Source of the DNA: Symploca sp. SIO2C1
Lineage (GTDB): Bacteria > Cyanobacteriota > Cyanobacteriia > Cyanobacteriales > Coleofasciculaceae
Direction of reading: 5' to 3'
Length of the DNA: 52,150 nucleotides
NCBI GenBank assembly: GCA_010692635.1
Contig: JAAHGL010000034.1
Coordinates: forward strand, 1 to 52,150
Shown piece after piece: positions 7,961 through 16,972 of the stretch (its first letter is position 1; every line of letters starts with the position of its first letter). A program made the position numbers and the translations under genes. The notes below the pieces were generated by a model. It was not told the DNA's origin. It made no database searches and was given only the letters and a program-made list of their open reading frames with translations.

Positions 7961-9973
7961 TTGCTCAATCGTGCAAGAAGCAGTTTATTGAGACTCAAGA
8001 CCAAATTTCGTGTTGTTATGCTAACTCTTCGTTATTTCATGGTCATAGGTGTGGGAGCTGTAATTTCCCTGAACTATGTAGAGCCTGTTTACTCAAAAGA
8101 ATTACTATCACTTACTAAGCCGATTAGTAAACAAAGTGAAAGTGGCTATCCTAAGCCAGCAGTTGCAGTAACTCAAGAACACCCGCAAGAAACTGGGGAA
8201 CCAGCTTTGAGTAGCCCAACTCCTAGCAATTTAGCTAGAGAGTCAATGGAGGATGAGCAAAGCCAACCAGTCGTTAACTCTACGGATCAAATTACGGAGG
8301 TTGCTGCTGAGGAAAACAATACTGTACGAACCTATAGAGAAGGAGATATTCCAGAGCCTCCACAAACAGTTTCAGAGTTCATTGTTAACATAGACGCTGA
8401 GACTACAAGTACTGCACTACAGGAAAGTACTTGGCAGAGTCTGGGTTTAACAATTAGTGACTCGTCAGAAAGCCCTTTAACTTCACCGATAAATCTATCA
8501 ATATACGAGCCTTTGAGAGGAACTTCAACATCACTCAAGGAGCAACCTGTTCAATCCCTTGACACAGAACAGTTGTTAGTTCAATCTCCTGAATCAGAAA
8601 TTCCTAGAGAAGTAGACTTACTAGTTGAGGAAATCCCACCCCTAGAATTTCTCAATCCTAGTGCTAATCCGTTGCTATTTCCTACTAAACCAAATGAAGT
8701 CCAGATTGAAAATACCCAGGCAATTACCTTGGAACAAGCGCTAGAACTCTCACAGCGCAACAACCGGCAGTTTCAGATAGCACGGCTTCAATTGGAAAGA
8801 GCCCAATTTGTTTTACAACAAGCCTTAGCTGCAGAGTTTCCTACTGCTAGTTTCATAGCAGATATTATTCGTACAGATTCTGCAGCAACAGAACTACAGA
8901 ATAGATTGACAGGATTTACGCAAGATACTGTTTCAACATCTTTCAGCCCGATGCTGACATTGAACTATAACATATTTACGTCTGGACTTCGCTCAGCAAG
9001 CATTCGTAGAGCAGAGGAAGCAATACGCTTTCAACAGCTAGATTTAGAGCGCATCTTTGAGCAACTGCGGCTCGATGTTAGCCAAGCTTACTACCAGTTA
9101 CAACTGGCTGATGCACAAGTTATTATTAACCAAGCAGCAGTAACCAATGCAGAAGAAGTTCTTAGGGATGCTCAGTTACGGGAACAAGCTGGGTTAGGAA
9201 CCAAATTTGATGTCCTGCAACAGCAGGTGCAGCTGGCAAATTTTGTTCAAGATTTAACTAATGCTAGGAGAGATCAACGAGTAGCCCGACGCCAGATCGT
9301 AAATTTATTAAGCTTGGCTCAGGATGCGGAAGTTTCGGCAGCTGATCCCATTACTGTTGCAGGACAATGGGAACTATCTATTGATGAGAGCATTATCCTA
9401 GCCTTCAAAAACCGAGCAGAGCTACAACAGCGTCTAACTGAGCGGGATATTGCCGAGCAAGACCGGCTCATTGCCCTGGCTGATATCAGACCACAAGTAA
9501 GTGTATTTGCTACTTACGACGTACTTGATGTGTTTGATGACGATGTTGGTCCTGCAGATGGCTTTACGATAGGAGCAAGGTTCACTTGGAACTTTTTCGA
9601 TGGTGGCTCTGCTAGAGCCAGAGCTAGACAAGCAGAAACTGACATTGCGATCGCTGATACCAATTTTGCTGATACTCGCAACACTATACGCTTTCAGGTA
9701 GAACAAGCCTTTTTTGATTTGAAGGCTAACGAGCAGAATATTCAAACAGCAACTTTGGCTGTCAAACAAGCAGAAGAAAGCCTCAGGCTGTCAGAATTGC
9801 GGGTAGGAGCAGGAGTTGGAACTCAGTTGGAGGTAATTAACCAGCAAACTGAACTGACCCGTGCTAGGAACAACCTAGTCTCAGCAATTCTCAACTACAA
9901 TATCGGTCTAGCCAATCTCCAACGGGCTATTAGTAATCTCCCAGATAGCAAGCTGTTTGATTTGAGCTATTGA
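7961..9973 (+). CDS. TolC-type outer-membrane efflux protein
   Basis: A 670-residue outer-membrane channel for type I secretion and multidrug efflux. The N-terminus has a signal peptide (MLTLRYFMVIGVGAVISL...VYSKE) that fits an internal ATG at 8018 better than the outer TTG at 7961. Residues about 45-255 form a long Ser/Thr/Glu-rich, low-complexity periplasmic linker, a cyanobacterial feature. The TolC barrel/helical domain begins at ITLEQALELSQRNN (about 258) and contains two internal repeats with YYQLQLADAQV and LREQAGLGTKFDVLQQQ, then the paralogous LRVGAGVGTQLEVINQQTEL. It ends soon after, at normal length. No adaptor or pump gene is adjacent. Confidence 0.9.
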   Translation: MLNRARSSLLRLKTKFRVVMLTLRYFMVIGVGAVISLNYVEPVYSKELLSLTKPISKQSESGYPKPAVAVTQEHPQETGEPALSSPTPSNLARESMEDEQSQPVVNSTDQITEVAAEENNTVRTYREGDIPEPPQTVSEFIVNIDAETTSTALQESTWQSLGLTISDSSESPLTSPINLSIYEPLRGTSTSLKEQPVQSLDTEQLLVQSPESEIPREVDLLVEEIPPLEFLNPSANPLLFPTKPNEVQIENTQAITLEQALELSQRNNRQFQIARLQLERAQFVLQQALAAEFPTASFIADIIRTDSAATELQNRLTGFTQDTVSTSFSPMLTLNYNIFTSGLRSASIRRAEEAIRFQQLDLERIFEQLRLDVSQAYYQLQLADAQVIINQAAVTNAEEVLRDAQLREQAGLGTKFDVLQQQVQLANFVQDLTNARRDQRVARRQIVNLLSLAQDAEVSAADPITVAGQWELSIDESIILAFKNRAELQQRLTERDIAEQDRLIALADIRPQVSVFATYDVLDVFDDDVGPADGFTIGARFTWNFFDGGSARARARQAETDIAIADTNFADTRNTIRFQVEQAFFDLKANEQNIQTATLAVKQAEESLRLSELRVGAGVGTQLEVINQQTELTRARNNLVSAILNYNIGLANLQRAISNLPDSKLFDLSY

Positions 9974-10154
9974 GCTGTCCTAGCCCAAATTGTTTCGACC
10001 AATCAAATTGGCAGCATTGAGTTTCCCTCAAAGGGCATAATAATTTAATATTACTTAATAAAGTAGTTTTGTCTAGGCTTCTATATAGAGACCACATTGC
10101 CCTCACTGCTATATCCCTCAAGAGATTAATAGGAGTACCTTAGCGGAAAATTTT
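9974..10154. promoter_or_regulatory. Spacer upstream of the ferredoxin gene
   Basis: 181 AT-rich bases between the TolC-type gene and the ferredoxin gene; probably holds the ferredoxin promoter. An AGGAG at about 10130 is too far from the ATG at 10155 to be its ribosome site. Nothing else is recognised. Confidence 0.25.
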
Positions 10155-10457
10155 ATGGCTGATATCAAATTTGTCAAAGAAAACCAGGAAGTGATTGCCG
10201 CCAATGGAGCAAACTTAAGAGAGAAAGCTCTGCAAAACCGTATTGATCTCTACACCTTCAAGGGAAAGTTGATGAATTGTGGAGGTTATGGTCAATGTGG
10301 TACTTGCATTATTGAGATTGTAGAAGGTATGGAAAACCTTTCACCTCTTACTGAGGTAGAAAAGCGGAAACTGAGGAAAAAACCGGATACTTATAGATTA
10401 GCCTGTCAAACCTTAGTAAATGGACCAGTAAGCGTAATAACCAAACCGCAAGCTTGA
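10155..10457 (+). CDS. 2Fe-2S ferredoxin
   Basis: A 100-residue electron carrier. The four cluster cysteines are visible as [11 protein letters not shown] (C-x5-C-x2-C, about residues 42-51) and LACQTLV (fourth Cys near 84). The C-x5-C spacing differs from the C-x4-C of photosynthetic PetF and is nearer adrenodoxin-like or bacterial-type ferredoxins, so a role other than main photosynthetic electron transfer is likely. The N-terminus [23 protein letters not shown] is the usual beta-grasp start. It is followed after 20 bases by a small unknown gene, so the two are probably co-transcribed. Confidence 0.88.
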   Translation: MADIKFVKENQEVIAANGANLREKALQNRIDLYTFKGKLMNCGGYGQCGTCIIEIVEGMENLSPLTEVEKRKLRKKPDTYRLACQTLVNGPVSVITKPQA

Positions 10458-10477
10458 GAATATTTTAGGGAGCAACT

Positions 10478-10810
10478 GTGACTACAAAAATTGATACTGA
10501 ACTTAACCTAGAGCGCGTCAATAAAGCCATTAATGCGATCTTGGCAACATTGGGAGAACCTGAAACCGATTTACACCGTGAAGCACTTGCTGCCTTTCGT
10601 CAAGGGGATTACCTGCTAGTGAAGCGTTTGGCAGCCACTAACCTATCCGATTACTATTGCAAAGCCTTAGGCTATCTAGGGGGAGCCTTGAAGCTTACTC
10701 CAAATACAGATACCATCCTTGCCGAATCCGCACGCTCAACGGCTGATTTTGTGCGAGATCAAACTTTAGCCCGATTGGGTAATGAGATTGCTCAAGCATT
10801 AGTTGAGTGA
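10478..10810 (+). CDS. Hypothetical protein, 110 aa, downstream of ferredoxin
   Basis: A small soluble, helix-rich protein starting at a GTG with GGGAGCAA just upstream. I do not recognise a domain. Notable segments are LERVNKAINAILATLGEPETDLHREALAAF and SDYYCKALGYLGGALKL, suggesting a helical bundle. One cysteine is present (about residue 61), too few for a metal cluster. The 20-base gap from the ferredoxin gene implies an operon and perhaps a partner role. Confidence 0.6.
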   Translation: MTTKIDTELNLERVNKAINAILATLGEPETDLHREALAAFRQGDYLLVKRLAATNLSDYYCKALGYLGGALKLTPNTDTILAESARSTADFVRDQTLARLGNEIAQALVE

Positions 10811-10898
10811 AGGGGCAAGCTTATAGCCTCCCCCAAACCCCCACCATCAGTTAATGTACCATTTGGTACGAGACCTTACAGCAAGCTGAAAATTTACC

Positions 10899-10938
10899 TT
10901 TGACATCCGTCCCTGTCCTTCAAGGACGGGGATTCCTA
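10899..10938 (-). mobile_element. IS200/IS605-type end relic (solo hairpin)
   Basis: On the minus strand a GGAATCCCCGTCCTTGAAGG-type hairpin is followed by GACGGATGTCAA, the usual form of a cyanobacterial IS200/IS605 right end (hairpin plus GGATGTCAA). No tnpA or tnpB is adjacent. The relic overlaps the last codons and stop of the kinase gene. Family assignment is by pattern only. Confidence 0.5.
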
Positions 10939-12827
10939 CCAGTCAACTGCCAAACCTTAATAGTCCTATCGCTGCTACCACTCACCAAAATCTGGCCATC
11001 GGGGCTAATCGCAATTGAATTGACATTCCGCTTATGTCCCTTCAGGGTACTTAATATTTTTCCACTATCAACCTGCCACAATTTGATCGTAGTATCAGCA
11101 CTTCCACTAACCAACAGTTGACCATCCAGACTAAAAACAACTGTGTTCACCCAATCCAAATGACCCTTCAGAGTTTTTAACAACTTACCTCTACTTATAT
11201 TCCACAACTTGATAGTATTGTCCCCACTACCACTGGCAAGAGTTTGACCATCTGGACTAAAGGCAACAGTATTAACATCACCAGCATGACCAGCTAAAGT
11301 ATCTAATAACTTGCCATTACTTAACTGCCACAACCATACTGTATTGTCACTACTACCACTAGCAAGCAGTTGTCCATCTGGGCTAAAGGCAACAGTATTA
11401 ATTGCCCTTGAATGATGTAGAGTTCTTAGTAGTTTGCCAGTACTCAGCTGCCAAATTTTAACCTTTTGGTGATCGCCACCACTAGCCAACAATTCTCCAT
11501 CTTGACTAATAGCAACGGATAGAGATACTACTGAATCTAAATCATCAGTAATCGTATAGCTTACTGAGCCAGTAGTTAAATCCCATAACTTGATTTTGTC
11601 ATCAACACTCCCACTTACTAAAGTCTGATTATCAGGACTGAAAGTTAAGGTTAAAACTGGCTCTGAATGTCCAACAAAAGTACGTAGCAGTTTTCCAGTC
11701 TCTAAGTCCCATAGTTTAATTGTGTTGTCAAAACTTCCACTAGCAAAGCACTCACCATTAGGGCTAATAGCAACTGCAAAAACTGAATTCAAATGACCCC
11801 GAAGAGTATGTATACAGCTACCAATGAGCGTTCTTTTTTGGGAGACAGACTTCTGTGTTGCTGCTTTCGGAAAGACAAAATATTGACTAGGATTTGGAAT
11901 TACACCATAATTCAAATCCTTCAGAACTTCCGTAGCAGATTGATAGCGTTTTTTCAGGGGATGCTGTAGTAGTTTATCAAGAACTTGACCTAGCTGATCG
12001 CTAATGGAATTACTCAAATAATTTCGCCATACCCAAGCAGCATCAGCAAAACTGTATACATTAAAAGGATGCCGTTCTGTCAACAGATGGATGCAAGTAA
12101 CACCAAGACTGTAAAGATCACTGGCAAAAACTGCTTTACCAACAATTTGCTCTGGAGCTGTGTACCCTGCAGAACCAATCATTGTCCCTGTTTTTTTGAG
12201 AGTAGTTACTGTGGTAGATTTAGCTGCTCCAAAATCAACTAGGACAATCCCCTCATCCTGAATAAAACTTTCTGAAATCAGGACAGGTTTATTGAGAATA
12301 GAGCAAGAGCGACGAATAATGATGTTTGCAGGTTTAATATCTCGGTGAATAATGTTGCGATCGTGAATGAAATCAAGTACTGGTAATAAACTGTTCAGCA
12401 AGCTACGAATTTTTGTCTCATTGAAAGCACCTTCTGTTGCTAGGGTTTGGGCTAAATTGTACCCATCAATAAACTCTTGCACCAAATACTGGCGGTTATC
12501 TTGCACAAAATGTGCCAGTAGTTCGGTAAGCTGAGGATGTCTACCCACTTCTTCGAGTCGTACCGCTTCTTGCTCAAATAACTCAATGGCTTTCTGGAGA
12601 TTGCTGATACTGTGCTCTGAGGGGAAAAACTGCTTAATTACACAGTATGGTTTCGATGGTTTGTCCTCATCCACTGCCAAGAAAGTTCTGCCAAAACCTC
12701 CTTTGCCAATAAGCTTGATGGCACGGTAACGCCCTTTCAACAACAAGCTGGAACCACAAGTTTGGCAGAACTTAGTCCCATTTGAGTTCTGAGGCTGTTG
12801 GCAGTTGGTGTTGAGGCAATAGCTCAT
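10920..12827 (-). CDS. Serine/threonine protein kinase with zinc ribbon and WD40 propeller
   Basis: A 635-residue signalling kinase. Residues 1-30 are a small zinc ribbon (C4, C9, C21, C24). The Hanks-type kinase domain follows: glycine loop IGKGGFGRTF (40-49), ATP-binding Lys65, catalytic HRDIKPAN (161-168) and DFGAAK (198-203). After a linker, seven WD40 repeats run from about 340 to the end, each with a GH...SPDGQ...SGS.D..IKLW pattern, enough for one closed seven-bladed propeller. The last residues TGRNPRP and the stop codon derive from an IS605-like hairpin. Cyanobacterial kinases of this plan are common; the substrate is unknown. No transmembrane helix was seen, so it is likely cytoplasmic. 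Confidence 0.93.
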   Translation of the reverse strand: MSYCLNTNCQQPQNSNGTKFCQTCGSSLLLKGRYRAIKLIGKGGFGRTFLAVDEDKPSKPYCVIKQFFPSEHSISNLQKAIELFEQEAVRLEEVGRHPQLTELLAHFVQDNRQYLVQEFIDGYNLAQTLATEGAFNETKIRSLLNSLLPVLDFIHDRNIIHRDIKPANIIIRRSCSILNKPVLISESFIQDEGIVLVDFGAAKSTTVTTLKKTGTMIGSAGYTAPEQIVGKAVFASDLYSLGVTCIHLLTERHPFNVYSFADAAWVWRNYLSNSISDQLGQVLDKLLQHPLKKRYQSATEVLKDLNYGVIPNPSQYFVFPKAATQKSVSQKRTLIGSCIHTLRGHLNSVFAVAISPNGECFASGSFDNTIKLWDLETGKLLRTFVGHSEPVLTLTFSPDNQTLVSGSVDDKIKLWDLTTGSVSYTITDDLDSVVSLSVAISQDGELLASGGDHQKVKIWQLSTGKLLRTLHHSRAINTVAFSPDGQLLASGSSDNTVWLWQLSNGKLLDTLAGHAGDVNTVAFSPDGQTLASGSGDNTIKLWNISRGKLLKTLKGHLDWVNTVVFSLDGQLLVSGSADTTIKLWQVDSGKILSTLKGHKRNVNSIAISPDGQILVSGSSDRTIKVWQLTGRNPRP

Positions 12828-13019
12828 AGGAGCGACAAAAAGAAAATCCTGATTTTAGATACGCGCTTGGTATCCGTTCCTAATTCCCAATTTTCAATTT
12901 CCAATTTTCTTAATTTAAGAACATAAATATCAAGAATTGTCAATAAACTCAGTAAAGTTTTATAATAATTCTAACCGAGAGAGTTAGTTATTGTTTTGAA
13001 TTCCGTAGAGGCAGATTAT

Positions 13020-13670
13020 ATGACATCTTATGCAACCGCTTCTGCCAGAGCTGAGATGAGTGAACTTCGGCGTTTGAAAACCTTACTACCACCAGAATTG
13101 CAGAGCTGGGTTATGGTAGAAGCCACCACTGAAGTTAATCCTACCTTACTCCGAACTGAAGAGATTGGCAGAGACGAGGTAGAGGTTCAAGTTGATCTAG
13201 TCAAATGGGAGCAACTAGCCCTAGATCAACGTAACTTACTATTCTGGCACGAAGTTGCCCGGATTCAAAATGACACTATTCCCAAAGAAGGCTGGGAAAT
13301 GGCAGCTCTAGCCATTGGTTTAGGCGGCGCTGTAGGTGAACTCTGGGTACAAGACGGCTTGCTACTATTGTTAGCCTTGACATTGTGCGGGGTCTCTGGA
13401 TGGAGGCTATATCAGAAAAATAATGGAGAGAAAGTATTAAAAGAAACTATAGAAGCTGACGAAAAAGCGATCGCCCTTGCTACTCGCTTTGGTTATACTT
13501 TACCCAATGCCTACAAAAGTCTTGGCAGTGCTTTAAAAACCTTGATCGAAATAACTCCTAAACGGCGTCAACGGCTTAAATACGAAGCAAGGCTAAAAGC
13601 TCTAAAACGTAGTGCTAACAAAGCTAAGGCAAGAGCTAAAGCTAAACGTGAGGGCAGCCCTCGCAGCTAA
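13020..13670 (+). CDS. DUF3318 family protein (cyanobacterial)
   Basis: A 216-residue protein with the DUF3318 layout: N-terminal MSELRRLKTLLPPELQSW, a metalloprotease-like but unassigned middle (LLFWHEVARIQ), two hydrophobic segments (EMAALAIGLGGAVGELW; GLLLLLALTLCGVSGW, about 105-140) and a Lys/Arg/Ala-rich C-terminal tail. This predicts a membrane-associated protein with a basic cytoplasmic tail. I chose the ATG at 13020 because AGAGG lies about 7 bases upstream; a TTG at 12996 would add eight residues. The family has no established function. Confidence 0.75.
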   Translation: MTSYATASARAEMSELRRLKTLLPPELQSWVMVEATTEVNPTLLRTEEIGRDEVEVQVDLVKWEQLALDQRNLLFWHEVARIQNDTIPKEGWEMAALAIGLGGAVGELWVQDGLLLLLALTLCGVSGWRLYQKNNGEKVLKETIEADEKAIALATRFGYTLPNAYKSLGSALKTLIEITPKRRQRLKYEARLKALKRSANKAKARAKAKREGSPRS

Positions 13671-13680
13671 CCTATTAGGG

Positions 13681-13796
13681 GGTGAACGAAATATGAAGTG
13701 GGATTTATAGCAAAGTATCCTCTCAAATCATTAGTTCTCCTTTGTTTCCCTATCTCCCCATCTCCCTATCTCCCCACCCTTTTTTTCGCTCACCCA
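13681..13796. repeat. MITE-like element with probable target duplication
   Basis: Terminal inverted repeats GGTGAACGAAA and TTTCGCTCACC enclose about 115 bp rich in CTATCTCCC units, with no ORF. CTATTAGGG occurs directly on both sides (13672-13680 and 13797-13805), consistent with a 9-bp target duplication (8 bp if one G belongs to the element). Confidence 0.6.
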
Positions 13797-13935
13797 CTAT
13801 TAGGGAGCATCCCAAAGCTATAAATTCATCATTAAGCAGCTATCAGCTAAAAAGCCAAATGCTGAACGCTGAATACTAATTGGTGAGACACCTGCACTAT
13901 AAAAAATGAGATGCACCCACCCATTATTTTGTCAA

Positions 13936-13979
13936 TGACCCGCTGCTAAGTCCTGCGAACTTGAGCAGCGGGTCATTTT
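13936..13979. terminator. Intrinsic terminator-like hairpin
   Basis: TGACCCGCTGCT pairs with AGCAGCGGGTCA over a 16-base loop, followed by TTTTA. It may end the DUF3318 transcript. The rest of the gap up to 14234 is AT-rich and is the likely promoter region of the STAS/sugar-transferase gene. Confidence 0.65.
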
Positions 13980-14234
13980 AAATTGGTCTCAATCTTAAAA
14001 TTTGGAGAAAAGCTAAGAATTTTCTCACGAATTATTCATGTTGTTTTCATCAAGTATTTTGAATATAGTTTTATAGCTTACTCTACTGTAATTGTTGTAA
14101 ATAGCAAAAAAAATTCTTTAACTAGAGAAAATTAATTTCTGTAGCAAATATATTACTTTAGGCTCAAGGTTTGGCAAACTTAAAAGTCGTAAGATAAATT
14201 GTCTGACCTGTAAGACAAGTAGGAACAAATCTTT

Positions 14235-15230
14235 ATGGTTAAAGCAGTTTCCGAAGAAAATTTTCCGGTTACATTCTTAAACCATACTCCAGTGATGCAT
14301 TTACCAGCTCGCGTGAGTGTAACAGAGGGTGTAGCTTTCAAGGAAAAATGTCAGCAGCTTCTAAACAGTAGTTCTCTTCCAGCAAAAATTGTTCTCGATT
14401 GCAGCAAGACTATATTTATTGACAGTAGTGGAATTGGAGCATTAGCTCGTACTTTCAGGAATACCCAACAAAAAAAAGTTCAACTAGTGCTTAAGGGCGT
14501 AACTCCTCAAGTGATGACAGTGTTGGAATTGACCTCACTAGACAGAGTTCTGACCTTGGAACCAGTTGCTAAGGTTGCAACAAGCGCTACCAATTACTCA
14601 GAAAAGCAGCTACCAACGACTCATCCTTCTATGGATTCTTGGATAAAACGCTGTTTTGATATTGTGGGAAGCTTGGTGGGTTTAGCAATAACTGCTATTT
14701 TGTTTATTCCCATTGTGATAGCTATTAAACTCGATAGTCCTGGACCCATTTTCTTTGGTCAAACTCGTTGTGGTTTAATGGCAAAGAACTTCACAATTTG
14801 GAAATTCCGCTCAATGTGTCTTGATGCAGAAGCCCAAAAAAGTAGTGTTACTAATCAAGCCATTGGTGCTATTTTCAAGAATGATAATGATCCTAGAGTG
14901 ACTAAGGTCGGTCGCTTTCTACGGAGAACTAGTCTAGACGAACTGCCTCAGTTCTGGAACGTACTTCAAGGGGATATGAGTCTAGTGGGCACCAGACCAC
15001 CTACACCAGATGAAGTCGAATACTATGAAGTACCAGAGTGGCGACGTCTAGATGTCAAACCAGGTATGACTGGCGAATGGCAGGTCAATGGGCGCTCTTC
15101 CATCAAAGATTTTGAAGATATTATTAAGCTGGATTTACAATATCAGCACAATTGGAGTTTAGTCTATGACCTCAAACTCATTTTCAAAACAATCATGATC
15201 TTGTTTAATGAAAAGAGTGGTGCTGTTTAG
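14235..15230 (+). CDS. STAS-domain / polyprenyl-phosphate sugar-1-phosphate transferase fusion
   Basis: A 331-residue two-domain protein. Residues about 10-110 are a STAS (anti-sigma-factor antagonist) domain with FIDSSGIGAL at 61-70, whose serine is the site phosphorylated by RsbW-type kinases in related proteins. Residues about 133-331 are a bacterial sugar transferase: a hydrophobic helix with KRCFDIVGS, SPGPIFFGQTRCG, FTIWKFRSM, DPRVTKVGRFLRRTSLDELPQ, and GTRPPTPDE followed by KPGMTGEWQVNGRS. Such enzymes start exopolysaccharide repeat units by loading a sugar phosphate onto undecaprenyl phosphate at the membrane. All core motifs are present. An RsbW-like ATPase gene lies downstream, so partner switching may control sugar priming (inference). 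The ribosome site AGGA lies about 10 bases before the ATG. Confidence 0.88.
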   Translation: MVKAVSEENFPVTFLNHTPVMHLPARVSVTEGVAFKEKCQQLLNSSSLPAKIVLDCSKTIFIDSSGIGALARTFRNTQQKKVQLVLKGVTPQVMTVLELTSLDRVLTLEPVAKVATSATNYSEKQLPTTHPSMDSWIKRCFDIVGSLVGLAITAILFIPIVIAIKLDSPGPIFFGQTRCGLMAKNFTIWKFRSMCLDAEAQKSSVTNQAIGAIFKNDNDPRVTKVGRFLRRTSLDELPQFWNVLQGDMSLVGTRPPTPDEVEYYEVPEWRRLDVKPGMTGEWQVNGRSSIKDFEDIIKLDLQYQHNWSLVYDLKLIFKTIMILFNEKSGAV

Positions 15231-15454
15231 GGAGCATCTTACCTTTAGTTTGGTTATCAAACACAGATGACTAACCTTGAGCTTGAGACTTAAGTAGGTG
15301 AGCATAAATAAGCCGACAAGAGAATGGCGGGTTTGAAAGGGTTACAACAATTACATAGTAAGCATCTTGACTAAACTCACCTCTAAAAATCTCATGATTG
15401 TTTTTTGCCACCTACTTACCACTACTGAGAAAAACTATAGTCGGAAAATTTAAG

Positions 15455-15943
15455 ATGCTCCCACTGTTAAAAAAAACCTGGAATTCTTTTCGGTTAATGC
15501 AAAATGAACAACCGCTTAAACAAGACCATCTTCAGGTAGATACTGGTTTGGAAGCTGTACCAGAGGTTCTGGAGTGGTGTGAGCGATTTATTTCACCCCT
15601 GCTACCTCCTAAGTTTTGCTGGGAGTGTAAAACTGCTTTTATTGAAGGCTTCACCAATGCCGTTCGCCATGCTCACAAACATTTGCCCCAAACTACCCCG
15701 ATTGAGTTGGAATTGAAGTTGTTCCCTCGGTACTTGGAAATGAGGATTTGGGATCAGGGAGTGCCGTTTGATTTACTAGCACAGCTCCAAGACATAATCG
15801 AAGAAATTAGCCAGAACAAAATTGAGCCCCTAGATATGGAAAACCACAGAGGTTTGCTGTGGATGGACAAGTTAATGGATGAGCTGGCTTACGAACGTCT
15901 CCCTGATCAACGTAATTGTTTGCTAATGCGTAAACGGCGTTAG
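15455..15943 (+). CDS. RsbW-like anti-sigma factor / serine kinase (HATPase)
   Basis: A GHKL-fold ATPase of the anti-sigma/anti-anti-sigma-kinase type. The N box is FIEGFTNAVRHAH, the G1 box WDQGVPFDL, and the lid/G2 region HRGLLWMDKLMDEL. The open frame extends up to 15398, but the family is usually about 140-150 residues, so a start at the ATG at 15455 (GGAAAA upstream) or at 15497 is more plausible. It follows the STAS/sugar-transferase fusion on the same strand, and its expected partner is a STAS domain. Its 3' end overlaps the convergent gene by four bases. Confidence 0.82.
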   Translation: MLPLLKKTWNSFRLMQNEQPLKQDHLQVDTGLEAVPEVLEWCERFISPLLPPKFCWECKTAFIEGFTNAVRHAHKHLPQTTPIELELKLFPRYLEMRIWDQGVPFDLLAQLQDIIEEISQNKIEPLDMENHRGLLWMDKLMDELAYERLPDQRNCLLMRKRR

Positions 15944-16827
15944 ATTTCAGCCGAAGCTCGCTCAATCAGACGACGTGCCAAAGTTTGGACGCCTGTGTGT
16001 TCGTAATAGTTTGTAGATACATCCAGAAAAGCACCCAGATAATCTAACTTGTCATCGGTGAACTCGATAAAGCCTCGTAGATTGTTGACTACTACTTCTG
16101 GAGTCAAACCTCGATCACTAATAAAACTATCCATCCAACCACGAACTGCGCCAAAGCTTTCACCAATAAAGCCGAGCTTACTCTGGGAATCGCCACCAGG
16201 AATGCTGTCTTTGATGCTGCTGAAACCCTGATTGTTCTCTAAATCTGAAGGACTCATTCCTGAGAGAGTTTCTTCTACTTTCAGAAGTAAGTCTGGGCCA
16301 AGGGGAATCAAACCATCAAAACAAATCAGTGCTGCCATTCGCATCAACGATTCACCACCGTAGTCTCCTAAAGCACCGAGAAAGTCCCCAATGCTATCTC
16401 CAGGGATGCCGTTAATTTGGCAAAAGGCTACGATCTCTACCACTAATTTCAGCGATAAATCAATGCTTTGGGCTTTATTAGGTTTCGGGGTCAGATTGCT
16501 TAAAAAACCCAGCAGGGGAACTTTTTCACCAATTTTGTTAGCTAAGGCAGCAGCTCCAAGAGCACTACCAGCACTATCAATAGTTTGGTAAAGCCATAAG
16601 GCTCGTTGGTAGCCTTGGGAACGGTCATTGAACAGATAGACAGCGCGATCGCCAATTTCCTGAATTACATCTTCATCGTCCTCTCCAGTAACGGCGCGGA
16701 TCGTATTTTCAAAACCAACTAAGTTGTCCCACTCTCCAGGAACAACAAAATCTAGAGACTTCAAGGCACGGGTAGTCATATTGCTAGTTGGCAATTGATC
16801 AACTAGCTCAAAAATTGCTTTGCTCAC
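15940..16827 (-). CDS. Conserved-type hypothetical protein, 295 aa
   Basis: A mostly helical, acidic, soluble protein with no signal peptide that I cannot assign. Landmarks are LDFVVPGEWDNLVGFENTI (about 25-43), GEDDEDVIQEIGDRAVYLFND, a glycine/alanine-rich stretch SAGSALGAAALANKIGEKVP, and ISDRGLTPEVVVNNLRGFIEF near the C-terminus. The ATG at 16827 is preceded by AAGGAG, an excellent ribosome site. Its end overlaps the RsbW-like gene by four bases, so the two transcripts interfere or share no terminator. Function unknown. Confidence 0.65.
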   Translation of the reverse strand: MSKAIFELVDQLPTSNMTTRALKSLDFVVPGEWDNLVGFENTIRAVTGEDDEDVIQEIGDRAVYLFNDRSQGYQRALWLYQTIDSAGSALGAAALANKIGEKVPLLGFLSNLTPKPNKAQSIDLSLKLVVEIVAFCQINGIPGDSIGDFLGALGDYGGESLMRMAALICFDGLIPLGPDLLLKVEETLSGMSPSDLENNQGFSSIKDSIPGGDSQSKLGFIGESFGAVRGWMDSFISDRGLTPEVVVNNLRGFIEFTDDKLDYLGAFLDVSTNYYEHTGVQTLARRLIERASAEI

Positions 16828-16972
16828 AGATAAACTCCTTACTCACTATTGAGTTTTGTCACAAAATTTAATCCATTGCCTCTTGAGTTGGGACTCAGGG
16901 CAAATTTTTCTTTTCTGTTGAGTAGTCTTGCTCAAGACTGGAATTAGCTCTAACCAAACTTGAGACTAATTT

